This document shows, in pieces, positions 12,347 through 23,032 of a stretch of 64,000 nt of DNA. Numbering within the stretch: position 1 is the stretch's first letter; every line of letters begins with the position of its first letter. The DNA lies in contig BSBK01001162.1 of NCBI GenBank assembly GCA_027943335.1, forward strand, positions 620,001 to 684,000, read 5' to 3'. Origin of the DNA: Chamaecyparis obtusa. Lineage: Eukaryota; Streptophyta; Pinopsida; Cupressales; Cupressaceae. A program made the translations under genes and the position numbers. The notes beneath the pieces are model-generated. The model did no database searches. It saw nothing but the letters and a program-made list of their open reading frames with translations, and was not told the origin of the DNA.

Positions 12347-13500
12347 TCATTCTTCATCATCCAGATCCTTTAAAAAATAGGAATCCTTTCCATGGATCTG
12401 ATGAATAACATAAGGGACCATCCATAATGACTTGAATTTCTTATGCTTTCCCTTGTCTTGAGCCCTGGCATTCCATTGAAGAACTAAGTCACTAGGCTGG
12501 AATTTTCTAAGGCTTGATCTTTTGTAAAAAAGATACTTCATTTTTGTTGTAATTTGGTATTCTCTTTTTGACTTTCTCTTCTTATTTCATCCAATTCTAC
12601 CAATTGGACCATTTTTCGTGCATAGGTCCAGAGACTTCTAAACCCTCTTGTTGGATGAACCTGTAGACTGGCAGTTGATTGTTCAAAAACATCATAGACT
12701 GATTACCATATACCAATTCAAAAGGGGACTTTCATGTAGCCCTTTTCACAGTAATTCTATCTACCCATAATGCAAGCTTCAACTTTAGATGCCAAACTCT
12801 CTTGTTATTTTCTAATGTTTTCTTCACAATCTATAAAATGATCTTATTTCTGGATTATGCTTGTCCATTTTCTTGTGGATGATATGGGGATGAGTATGAC
12901 ACAATAATGCCCATTTCAGAGCATAAACCAACAAACTCCTATGATATGAAACACATGGCATTGCCCATTACTAGTTTGATAGGAACACCAAACCTAGTAA
13001 CTACATTATTCATTAGAAAGTCAATTACCATTGTGCTTGTGGCCTTCTTAGTTGGAATTTCCTCAATCCATTTGGTAAAGTAGTCTATAGAAACCAATAT
13101 CCAACTATGTCTCCCACTGGACTTTTAGGCAAATTCCCTAATAAAATATATTCCCCACATAGCAAAAGGTGCTTCTACAACCATAAGGTTCAGTAATAGT
13201 GCACCTGAAAACTTCAACTTACTGGAGAATCTTTGGCATGGTTCACACCTCCTAAAAAAAGAGTGGGTATCCTTAAAAAATCAAGGCAAACAATAACCAA
13301 CCCTCAAGATTTTATGAACTGTTTCTATGGCTGAATAGTGTTCTCCACATAGTCTAGAATGCATTTCTTTTAAAACCTTCTTAGACTGCCCTTTGTCTAG
13401 ACATAAGAGAAATAATCCATCCTTGTCCTTCCAAAACAAGTCACCCTACAAAAATACATACCTCTAAGCTTGTAACCTTAAAATCCTCTTTTGATTATCA
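12347..13500 (-). pseudogene. T1 integrase remnant
   Basis: Minus-strand reading gives a decayed Ty3/gypsy integrase. A zinc-binding HHCC region (HSRLCGEHY... RRCEPCQRF) is followed by a catalytic core (ILVSIDYFTKWIEEIP, SPYHPQENGQA) and a C-terminal domain that is intact for 64 codons (12541-12347; LVLQWNARAQDKGKHKKF ... LWMVPYVI). The core has many stops, and the second catalytic Asp position reads VMGNA instead of the usual S/DDNG, so that residue is lost. The protein would have cut target DNA and joined cDNA ends in the nucleus. It lies downstream of the RNase H, in the same order as other Ty3 elements. Confidence 0.75.
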
Positions 13501-13940
13501 CTTAGGCCTTTTGGGCAGCTTGCATTTTTAAGAAAATGCACAATATTGGTATACCATGGCTACATTTCAATGTTTGTAACCATTACTTCACTAGTGGTAA
13601 CGTTATTCACCTAGACTAAGTCCATATTTTCCTCTATCATCAACTTATCCAATCCAAAACCTCTCACCAGTTTAGTAATGTGAAGTTCCAAGTCAAACTC
13701 TTGAATTCTATTAATCTACTTACATCTCTTTCCTGCTACTTTACTTTGAACCCATATGTCCTTTACTGCAACATGAGGAACATATGCATTGACCTTAGCA
13801 CATACCAAATAAGGTCTGAATGCCTTGACTTCTTTCACTAATGTATAAGCCTATTTCTCCATTAATTCATAGTTTAATTCAACTGATTGTAGTGACTTAC
13901 TAAAAAATGCAATGGGGTGCTCAAACCCTTCCTCATTTTT
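13501..13940 (-). pseudogene. T1 Ty3-type RNase H, catalytically degenerate
   Basis: It follows the reverse transcriptase directly in the same frame, with the usual framework HPIAFFSKSLQSVELNYEL and LVKEVKAFRPYLV. Where an active enzyme has an Asp (DAS motif), the sequence reads SFASFHTIATF, so the first catalytic Asp is missing. Loss of this activity is known in Tat elements that carry a second RNase H, and T1 does (15264-15920). Stops add later decay. Confidence 0.65.
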
Positions 13941-15182
13941 CTACAACAAGAATGTTGCAATGGTGTGAAAAGATGCAAATGAAAACAAAGAGAAAGGTTT
14001 GGAATAATCATGGGAAATTAAAACAAGAGCCTCTTGAATTGATTGTTTAATTCTCTCAAAAGCCTTTTGTGCCTCTTGATTCCAATCAAACCTTGCATCC
14101 TTTTTTAATAACTTGATTATTGGCTTGATCATCTCGGCAAAATTAGTTGTAAATCTCTTGACAAAGTTAATTTCTCTAGGGAATGATTGCACACCCTTAA
14201 GGTTTTTAGGAGAAGGGACCTTTTGAATAGCTTCAAATATTTTTGGATCTATTCTTACTCCCTCCTTAGACACTATATGCCCCAAGAGCTTTCCTTCTGT
14301 AACAAATTGACACTTTTTAGGATTCAGTGCTATGCCATATTCCAATGCCTTGACCATGATATTTTCCAAATGGTTGCAATGGTATTCAAATTTCTTTGAA
14401 TAAGTAGTCAAATCATCTTGATACACCACCATGAAAATATTAATGAGATCCTTAAAAGCCACATCCATTGCCCTTTGAAATGTAGCTCCAACATTTTTAA
14501 AATTGAAAGGCATACAAACATACACATAGGTTCCCCATGGGGTAGTAAATTCTATTTTAAATTATTCAGATTCCTTGAATAGCACCAGGTTACACCCTGA
14601 GAACCCATCCATCATTGATAATAACTCACATCTAGTTACCCTATGCAACATAGCTTCCATGTTAGGCAATCCATAATTGTCATTTAATGGGGCTACATTC
14701 AAATTCCTGAAATCAACACACAATCTTATGTCCCTATTTTTCTTCCTAAATGGGACCAAGTTTGAAACCCAAGATGAATATCTTATGGGCTCAATTATCC
14801 CTACATCCCTTAATTTTGTCAATTTAATTTTCATCTTGCTAGCCAATAATTGATTGATAGGCCTCTGTTTCTACCTAAATGGTTTCGTATATTCCTTCAA
14901 TAGGATCTCATGTTGAAATAAGTCCTTCCTATAAGTCTTGAGATCATCATAGGACTAGAAAAATACATGCTTATATTTTTTCAACAATTTTATCAAATTT
15001 ATCCTCACATCCCTACTTAGCTTCTTTCCAATATATACCAACTGGGGGGATGTCTTTGATCCTAAATTTACTTCTTCCAAGTCCTCTAACTTAGCATTGG
15101 AATTATGTGACAAGTAATTATCATTGATTCTAAACATGCCTTCTAGCTCAACTAACCCCTTAGGAATATGGTTAGAAGCCAA
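13941..15182 (-). pseudogene. T1 reverse transcriptase with N-terminal linker
   Basis: Two long minus-strand blocks in one frame encode the RT fingers and palm. LCVDFRNLN and MMDGFSG (14562-14846) precede MPFNFKNVGATFQRAM and the catalytic VVYQDD (about 14411-14427), then the connection region with LLGHIVSKEGVRIDP and the thumb. The two aspartates are present. Stops at about 14950 and 14570 break it, and the preceding block (14955-15182) is linker. The enzyme would copy element RNA to DNA in cytoplasmic particles. The frame is the same as that of the upstream RNase H, so the original polyprotein ran continuously through both. Confidence 0.85.
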
Positions 15183-15263
15183 TTGAACAATCTCATTTCA
15201 AAAAATGCACTCCTTACCATTAACTACCTCTGTTGAGGAATTAGAGTCAATCTGTTGGCCATC

Positions 15264-15920
15264 CTACTGATCTAGGCCTTGGATAAATCTAAGGATATCA
15301 TCATCATCCTCAATAACTTTCCAATTATGAATATTATCAGGCATAGCAGGCCCGCTCTTGACTTCCAACATAGATACACCAGCAAGGGTAATATCATTAT
15401 TTTTCAATGCAACATTTGCAAGGAAATCTGCCATGATATTATTTGACCTAACCACCCATTGAATATTGAAAGCATCAAAAAGTTATATTCTATCCCAGAC
15501 AACATACTTATACAATTTTAATCTATCATCCTTGGTAGCATATTTGGATCTAATATGAGCTATGATTAATTGAGAATCACCATGAACTTTCAAGTGTTTA
15601 ATACCATGTTTGATGGCAACATCCATTCCCAGTATCAATGCCTCATACTTAGCAGTATTGTTGGTGCATTGAAAAGTTAATAAAAAGGAGTAATTAAAGG
15701 TAATACCTAATTGGGATATAAACAAGACACCAGCTCTCGATCCTTCCTTATAGCATCCTCCATCAAAGTACATTTGCCATAACCCATCTTGCTTCAACAA
15801 AAACTCATCAATTATTGGATCAGTGTTCCTCAACCGTGGCTTGACTTCTTTAACAACACAGTTCTCCATGTCAATATCAACACAACAATTCAAGTCCTCA
15901 AGTGACACCATCTCAACCAT
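15264..15920 (-). pseudogene. T1 second RNase H (archaeal/plant-type), located upstream of RT
   Basis: This minus-strand stretch has the full RNase H signature: Asp in WQMYFDGGC, Glu in TAKYEAL, Asp in VHGDSQLI, and a final Asp in NIMADFLANVA. It resembles the second RNase H of Tat elements, also seen in T2 (39060-39500). Here it lies between protease and RT instead of after the Ty3-type RNase H. It would degrade the RNA strand of RNA-DNA hybrids. One stop at about 15480 separates its last part. The order is read directly from the sequence: all blocks from 15920 to 13941 share one frame and orientation, with C1 inserted just upstream. Confidence 0.75.
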
Positions 15921-15930
15921 GATAGAAGAA

Positions 15931-15935
15931 TGAGG
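15931..15935. repeat. Target-site duplication of C1, left copy (TGAGG)
   Basis: TGAGG is present immediately before the C1 5' LTR and again at 22833-22837 immediately after the 3' LTR. This is the 5-bp duplication made on integration. Confidence 0.95.
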
Positions 15936-16027
15936 TGTTGGAAATAATTGTCTGAAGAAAATTGCTACTCAAATTATGTATTGTCTTTGATGTCACACAA
16001 TGTCATAGTCCACAACAATCAATACCT

Positions 16028-16252
16028 ACCGAGCTCAGTCGGTCTGCTTGTCATTAAAAATAGCATCTACCGAGTCCACTCGGTTATCAAAGAAAATCAG
16101 TGTTTATCTAGTTCACTCAGTTGTCAAAGAAAAGTTAGCATTTACCAAGCTCACTCAGTTATCGAAGAAAAAGGATTATCAATGTTTACCGAGTTCCCTC
16201 GGTCTCCAAAAGATTGTAGAAAATTCCATTATGGTCACCGAGCACTGTCGGC
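16028..16252. repeat. Array of palindromic ACCGAG-N4-CTCGGT motifs in U3
   Basis: Six copies are visible: 16028-16043, 16069-16084, about 16106-16121 (degenerate), about 16144-16159 (degenerate), about 16187-16202 and about 16236-16250. The second is a perfect inverted repeat, ACCGAG TCCA CTCGGT. Spacers share AAAGAAAA-type sequence, so the array also is a tandem repeat of about 40 bp. It lies 90-310 nt upstream of the TATA-like box, where LTR enhancers usually are. Confidence 0.8.
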
Positions 16253-16336
16253 CCTTGAAGGATCTTTGCAAATAAAGTTTTCTTAATTTAGCCGACTGTT
16301 ATACTAAGGAATGTCGATTTGACAAATCTAAAATCA

Positions 16337-16344
16337 TATAAATA
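16337..16344 (+). promoter_or_regulatory. TATA-like box of the C1 5' LTR
   Basis: TATAAATA, conserved at 22091-22098 in the 3' LTR, downstream of the palindromic array. It marks the likely U3/R boundary region. Confidence 0.5.
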
Positions 16345-17080
16345 AAAGGTCAAATGTGAAAAATAAAGAAGTGGAAAAAAAAGAAGATATATAGAAGAAA
16401 GATAGGAAAGGTGTGTGCGAAATTGTGAAGGATGACCAGATATCCTTGAGGAGTAGCAGAGATATATTTGATCAGGAAGGATCTCACTTATACAGAATAG
16501 AGATCTGTAATTAGCAAGGCAGTTGCATTATTATACAGGTCATTTTCATTGTTACCTTTTTATCATTGTAACAGTGAATTCTAAATCTCTTAACCGAGTT
16601 GGTTTAACAACCATATTGTAAATCCTCTAACAAGGTGACAATTCCATTGAATTATTCTCAAGACCTCTTACCAGGCCACTCCTAGCAGGGTGATTAAATC
16701 TTCTAACAAGGTCACACCTAACAGTGTGTTTTGTAACCTTTTACTGGGTTGGCTTCTAACTGGGCATCACTTCAGAAAAGTGAAAATCAGTATCTAGATA
16801 CATTGGTGGTTTTTCCCATATTGGGTTTCCACGTTAAATCTTATGTCTCTTATGTTCTTAATAGTTATCTTAATCATATACAAGTGGTGATGAATATCTA
16901 AAAGATAATTTTACTAATACTTTCTGCATCTACCGAGTTACTGCAATCTATTTACCAAGTGTTAAACAGATAATATTCATTAAGATATCCTAAGGGATCT
17001 GGAAAGAAATAATAGTGAAGTGTTTTATGGTTGACTGATTCACCCCCCCCTCTCAGTCACTTCATCCATATTCCATCAAT

Positions 17081-17092
17081 TGGTATCAGAGC
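17081..17092 (+). other. C1 primer binding site
   Basis: TGGTATCAGAGC, two bases after the 5' LTR. It is complementary to the 3' end of plant initiator methionine tRNA, the usual Copia primer. Confidence 0.9.
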
Positions 17093-17140
17093 TTTTGGTG
17101 CTTGCAGGAAGGGTTTCAAGGACCTAAGCTAAAGATCAGG

Positions 17141-20100
17141 ATGTCTTACAAGAGAGAAATTCCAAAGCTCAACAGAGATAACTTTTCAGCATGGCAAGGT
17201 CTCATGAGACTTCATCTGGCTTCCATTGGTGATTCAGGATGCAAATACATTGATGAAGAATACACAGTTCCTACTGGCGCATTAACTATTGAAGACATTG
17301 CAGAGAAAAAGAATCATAACACCATGATGATAGACATTGCATCAGCTCTCAGCTATGAAGAATTTGATGATATTAAAGAATGCACTATTGCATATGAAAT
17401 GTGGATCACACTGAAGAAAATATATGGTGGTGATGCAAATGTGAAATGAGCCAAAGCAGAAAGCCTAAGAGGACAGTTTGACAAGATGAATATGAAAGAA
17501 GATGAAAACATTGCAAAATATGTTGAAAGGATCAAAGCAAGTGTTAGTGCAATTAGAGCTTCTGGAGGAATAATCTCTGATGAAACTGTTATAAGCAAGG
17601 TACTCAGAACATTACTCCCTATCTATGCAATAAGAGTATCAGCTATTCAAGAAAGAAGATGTGAAACAAACCTTAATATAACTTTGGATGCTTTAGTTGG
17701 AAGATTGACAACCTTTGAATTAGACAACTATGACAACTATGTTCCAATTTTCAAAAATATTGAGTCAGCATTTGAGGCCAAGGTTTCACTAAGGAAGAAC
17801 AAGAAAATAAAAGAAGTTCAGTCAGAAAGTGAAGAAGTATCAGAAGAAAGTTCTGATAGTGATCTTGAAATTGTAGAAGCACTACTTGCAAAGAAGTACT
17901 CTAAAGGGAAAGGTAAATATAAAGGTAAAACTCCTTTAATCTATTTTTCATGTGAAGAAATTGGACATATTGCAGCTAGGTGCCCAAACAAGCAGGCCAA
18001 GGAAGAGAAGAGAGGTCACAAGTACTATGGCAAAAAGAATTTCAAATCATTCAAGGATAAAGGTAAGAAAACATGTTTTATGGCTAAAGATTTTGATGAT
18101 AGTGAAGAAGAAATTGTCTTTATTGCTATAAAAGATGAATCTGATGATGATGAAGATAAGATGACACTTATTTCTCATATAAGCAAAGATGATATATGGA
18201 TAATAGATAGTGGATGTTCACACCACATGACTGGTGACAAGACAAAATTTGAATACCTAGAAGACTGTGATAGTGGCAATGTAAGATTTGGAAACAATGA
18301 ACCTTGTTGTATAAAAGGAAAAGGAAGAATCTCATTAACCAAAGAACTCATATGTGATAATGCTTATTGGGTTGAAGGACTAAAACATAATCTTCTAAGT
18401 GTAGCACAGCTAATCAACACTGGTTTCAAGGTTGAATTCATGAATAGTCAAGCAAGACTGCTGGATGAAAAAGGAAAACTCATTGGATCAGGCAAACAAA
18501 CAAAAGGTAACTTATTTTATCTTGATCTCAATGAATATTCATGTTTTATTGCTCAAATTGAAGAAAGTTGGCTATGGCACAAAAGGTTATGTCATGTGAA
18601 TTTTGATAACATGATGAAAATAAGCAAATTCAAGAAGGTAAGAGGCATTCCTACTTTGAAGAAACTTGATACTGGTCTATGTAAGAATTGTCAGATTGGC
18701 AAAATGAGTAAGACTAGTTTTAAGAGTAAGAACTATCAGTCTAAAGAGATTTTGGAAATTGTGCATACTGATTTATGTGGACCTATTGGAATAGAAAGCT
18801 ATACTGGAGATAAATTCTTTATTCTTTTCGTTGATGATTATTCTAGAATGATGACTGTTATGTATTTAAGAGAAAAGTCAGAAGCATTTGAAAAGTTCAA
18901 ATGGTACTTGGCAAGAGTGGAAAAGGAAACAGGGAAAAGATTGAAATGCTTAAGATCAGACAGAGGTGGTGAATTCATCTCCCATGAATTTAACAACTTT
19001 TGCATTGAAAGAGGAATCAAAAGACAGGTATCAACTCCTAGAACTCCTGAGTAGAATGGAATAGCAGAAAGAAGAAATAGATCTATTATGGATTGTGCAA
19101 GGACTCTAATGATAGAAAAGAACATCACCATAAAGTACTGGAAGGAAGCTATCAGCACTGCAATTCATACCTTGAACCGAGTACAATTGAAGAAAGACAC
19201 ATTCAAAACTCCTTATGAGGTATGGTATGGCTATAAACCTAATGTAAGTTACATGAAAGTATTTGGTAGCAAGTGTTATATCTTAAAAGAATCCAGAAGA
19301 AATAAATTTGATGTGAAAAGTGATGAAGGAATATTCCTAGGATATTCTAGCAAAAGTAAGGCATACAAATGTTTGAACTTGTCTACTCACAAAGTCATAG
19401 AAAGTATACATGTAAAATTTGATGAGTTTGCAGAAAAGACTGAAGAAGAAAGCAAAAGGTAACCTGAAAACTATAGGAGATTCATTTACATTGAACCTGA
19501 AACATTGCCAGACACAACTATCAATGAGGAAACTATATCTACCGAGCCTAGCACAGTAACCGAGTCATAGGAAGAAGTTCAAACCAAGTCACAAGAAGAA
19601 ATTCAAACCGAGTCTTAGCTTGAAGTTACCGAGCAAATATCTACCGAGCCAGAGCAACCTAAAGAAGAGATCCTAGAAGACAACAACATGACTCATTCAA
19701 AAAGCAAGGAACCTATACTAGCCAAATATGTTAGAAGGCATCATACACCAGATCAAATCATTGGAAACAAATCAGATGGTACTATGACAAGAAGTAAGCT
19801 AAAAGGTACATGTCTGCTTACTGATTTTGAACCTAGAAATATCAAAGATGCATTGAAAAATGAAAGTTGGATTGAAGCAATGAATGAAGAATTAGAACAA
19901 ATACAAAAGAACAAAACATGGACTCTTGTACCTAGACCTAAAGATAAGAATGTAATTGGAACAAAATGGGTATTCAAGAATAAGCTGAATGAAGACGGTC
20001 AAGTATCTAGAAACAAAGCTAGATTGGTATGTAAAGGTTATTCTCAAGAAGAAGGTATAGATTATGGTGAAACTTTTGTTCCTGTTGCAAGATTAGAAGG

Positions 20101-21367
20101 TGTAAGAACTCTACTTGCTTATGCAGCACATAAAGGATTTAAGCTATATCAGATGGATATAAAATCTACATTTCTTAATGAAATTCTTGATGAAGAAGTC
20201 TACATTGAGCAACCTGAAGGTTTTGTTGATCCAGATAAAAAGGACATGGTCTGCAAGTTACACAAAGCATTGTATGGTTTGAAACAAGCTCCTAGAGCAT
20301 GGTATGAAAGACTCCATAACTATCTGATTCAGATTAATTTCAAAAGAGCCAATGATAACAACAATCTGTATATTAAAGAAGGACCGGATGACAAAATTGT
20401 ATTGGCAAAAATATTTGTAGATGATACTATATTTACAGGGAATGATGATCAGTGCAAAGAATTTTCAGAGCAAATGAACAAAGAATTTGAAATGTCTATG
20501 TTTGGTTTAATAAAATTCTTTGTTGGTCTTCAAATTTAGCAAACCAAGAATGGTATATACATTACTCAATCTAAATACATTAAGGAAATACTTAAGAAGT
20601 TTGGTATGGAAGATTCAAAACCAGTTGGTACACCCATGTGTACTGGACTGAAACTTACCAAAAATGATGATTCAAAAGAAGTAGATCAGACCTTATACCG
20701 ATCTATGATTAGAAAATTGCAGTATGTAGTACATACAAGACCTGATATTGCCTTAGCAGTCGGTATAGTAGCAAGATTCTCAGCAAAACCTAAGGAAAAT
20801 CATATGATGGCAATCAAAAGAATCTTAAGGTACTTAAGAGGAACTGAAGAATATGGTTTGTGGTATAAATTTGGAGGCAATCTAGACTTAAAAGTGTTTA
20901 TTAATGCTGATTGGGCAGGGAACATTGATGACAGAAAAAGTACAAGTGGTGGAGCATTTTTTCTTGGAAAAAGACTGGTATCCTGGACTAGTAAAAAGCA
21001 AAATTGCACATCTCAATCCACAGCTGAAGTAGAATATGTTGCTGCTACAGTAAATTGTTCAAATATTGTTTGGTTTAAACAATTATTACAAGGTATGAAG
21101 GTTGAAATCAAAGAACCAGTTGTTATATTTTGTGACAATACAAGTGCAATAAACATTTCGAAGAATCCAGTAATGCATTCCAAAACCAAGCACATTGCTA
21201 TGAAATATCACTTTGTTAGAGAATTGGTGCAGGACAAGGAAATCAGATTAGAATATATTCATACAAAAGAGCAGATTGTAGACATTTTCACCAAACCATT
21301 ACCCAAGGATGTATTTGTGTATCTAAGAGGTAAGTTAGGGGTCATTCCCCTATCCGAGGCTCACTAA
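17141..21367 (+). pseudogene. C1 gag-pol polyprotein, single frame with in-frame stops
   Basis: About 1,409 codons lie in one frame from ATG 17141 to TAA 21367 without a frameshift. Order: gag; a zinc knuckle with its first Cys lost (YFSCEEIGHIAARC, about 17942-17983); aspartic protease (IIDSGCSHHMTG, about 18200); integrase with HHCC finger and D-D-E residues in HTDLCGP, RSDRGGEF and NGIAERRNR; RT ([17 protein letters not shown]); and RNase H (NADWAG, STAEVEYVA, CDNTSAI). RNase H has Asn for the first Asp. Integrase before RT defines Copia. Stops: TGA 17447, TAG 19052, TAA 19460, TAG 19568, TAG 19616 and TAG 20537, all explained by C-to-T in Gln or Arg codons. I cannot name the lineage with confidence. 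Confidence 0.95.
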
Positions 21368-21689
21368 ATACAGTTTTAGTGATGCATCAACTAGAACATG
21401 ATTGAAAATCAACAAGTTGATGTAGCATATTCAAGGAATCATTGCATATGAATCAGTACTTGAGGTACATTAGTTTACACCGGTAATATTTGAATTATCT
21501 TTGGCATGTGTTGTCAAAGAGGGAGTGTCTTTGCTATTACTTCAAGAAATTTTCAATAGTCAGAGGAAGAGTTTTTAAGAAAAAGGAAGTTTGCTGACAG
21601 AGGGAGATTTGAATCTTAACCGAGCTAATCCTTTCAAAATTTCTTATGCCATGACATATTGTGTTGCCATCAATGCCAAAGAGGGAGAT
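21368..21689 (+). other. C1 3' untranslated region with three polypurine tracts
   Basis: Purine tracts CAAAGAGGGAGTG (about 21515-21526), GACAGAGGGAGATTT (about 21597-21610) and CCAAAGAGGGAGATT (about 21676-21690) follow one another. The last touches the 3' LTR and is the functional candidate. Sequence around the first and third is also alike (GGCATGTGTTGTCAAAG and GCCATCAATGCCAAAG). Confidence 0.75.
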
Positions 21690-22832
21690 TGTGGGAAATA
21701 ATTGTCTGAAGAAAATTGCTACTCAAATTATGTATTGTCTTTGATGTCACACAATGTCATAGTCCACAACAATCAGTACCTATCGAGCTCAGTCGGTCTG
21801 CCTGTCATTAAAAATAGCATCTACCGAGTCCACTCGGTTATCAAAGAAAATCAGTGTTTACCGAGTTCACTCGGTTGTCAAATAAAAGTTAGCATTTACT
21901 GAGCTCACTCGGTTATCAAAGAAAAAGGATTATCAGTGTTTACCGAGTTCCCTCGGTCTCCAAAAGATTGTAGAAAATTTCATTATGGTCACCGAGCACT
22001 GTCGGCCCTTGAAGGATCTTTGCAAATAAAGTTTGCTTAATTCAGCTGACTGTTATACTAAGTAATGCCGATTTGACAAATCTAAAATCATATAAATAAA
22101 AGGTCAAATGTGAAAAATAAAGAAGTGAAAAAAGAAGAAGATATATAGAAGAAAGACAAGAAAGGTGTGTGTGAAATTGTGAAGGATGACCAGATATCCT
22201 TGAGGAGTAGCAGAGATATATTCGATCAGGAAGGATCTCACTTATACAGAATAGAGATCTGTAATCAGCAAGGTAGTTGCATTATTATACAGGTCATTTT
22301 CATTGTTACCTTTTTATCATTGTAACAGTGAATTCTAAATCTCTTAACCGAGTTGGTTTAACAACCATATTGTAAATCCTCTAACAAGGTGACAATTCCA
22401 TTGAATTGTTCTCAAGACCTCTTACCAGGCCACTCCTAGCAGGGTGATTAAATCTTCTAACAAGGTCACACCTAACAGTGTGTTTTGTAACCTTTTACTT
22501 GGTTGGCTTCTAACTGGGCATCACTTCAGAAAAGTGAAAATTAGTATCTAGATACATTGGTGGTTTTTCCCATATTGGGTTTCCATGTTAAATCTTGTGT
22601 CTCTTGTGTTCTTAATAGTTATCTTAATCATATACAAGTGGTGATGAATATCTAAAAGATAATTTTACTAATACTTTCTGCATCTACCGAGTTACTGCAA
22701 TCTATTTACTGAGTGTTAAACAGATAATATTCATTAAGATATCCTAAGGGATCTGGAAAGAAATAATAGTGAAGTATTTTATGGTTGACCGATTCACCCC
22801 CCCCTCTCAGTCACTTCATCCATATTCCATCA
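21690..22832 (+). repeat. C1 3' LTR
   Basis: 1,143 bp, same length as the 5' LTR, ending CATATTCCATCA. TATA-like box at 22091-22098. Several of its ACCGAG motifs are intact where the 5' copy has ATCTAG or ACCAAG, and vice versa. Confidence 0.95.
21779..22006. repeat. Palindromic ACCGAG-N4-CTCGGT array in the 3' LTR
   Basis: The second copy of the six-unit array. Units 2, 3 and 5 keep both arms (ACCGAG TCCA CTCGGT, ACCGAG TTCA CTCGGT, ACCGAG TTCC CTCGGT). Units 1 and 4 have lost a CG dinucleotide (ATCGAG, ACTGAG). Confidence 0.8.
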
Positions 22833-22837
22833 TGAGG
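22833..22837. repeat. Target-site duplication of C1, right copy (TGAGG)
   Basis: Matches 15931-15935 exactly. Confidence 0.95.
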
Positions 22838-23032
22838 TTCTTTGTACAACCTAACCTCAATTCCATTCACAGGTATTGTATCATATGAAAAATTCAATTG
22901 CAATTTTCCACCCACTACAGCTGCCCACTAGCTGGATAACAACATACCATAATGAGGCTTGGTATCAACAACAACCACATCCATTTTATATGTGGCTTCA
23001 GGAAATGCAATGATCTTTACTTTAATGCCTGT
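22838..23032 (-). pseudogene. T1 protease, C-terminal part
   Basis: Minus-strand reading continues the aspartic protease of T1 from 43798: a beta-rich stretch with VVVVDTKPHYGMLLSSQWAA and a segment ending at the C1 insertion. The two pieces were one gene before T2 inserted between them. The fragment is short but open, and its phrase Y-G-M-L-L-S corresponds to the I-L-L-G region of retroviral-type proteases. Confidence 0.65.
23028..23032. repeat. Target-site duplication of T2, left copy (CCTGT), imperfect
   Basis: CCTGT before the left LTR pairs with CCTTT at 43793-43797, one mismatch. Confidence 0.6.

Larger units (their letters stand above)
15936..17078 (+). repeat. C1 5' LTR
   Basis: Starts TGTTGGAAATAATTG and ends CATATTCCATCA. 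It contains the palindromic U3 array (16028-16252), a TATA-like box (16337-16344), a R-U5 section with repeated CTCTTAACCGAG and CCTCTAACAAGG phrases, and a C-tract TTCACCCCCCCCTCTCAG near the end. The first bases differ from the 3' LTR (TGTTGG versus TGTGGG). Confidence 0.95.
15936..22832 (+). mobile_element. C1, full-length Ty1/Copia retrotransposon
   Basis: Structurally complete, 6,897 bp: LTRs of 1,143 bp each with TG...CA ends, initiator-Met-tRNA-type PBS, one gag-pol frame, polypurine tract, and TGAGG target duplication on both sides. The LTRs differ at about 38 sites by eye (about 3.3%), mostly transitions. Six in-frame stops kill the polyprotein. It interrupts T1 between protease and the upstream RNase H. 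Confidence 0.95.
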
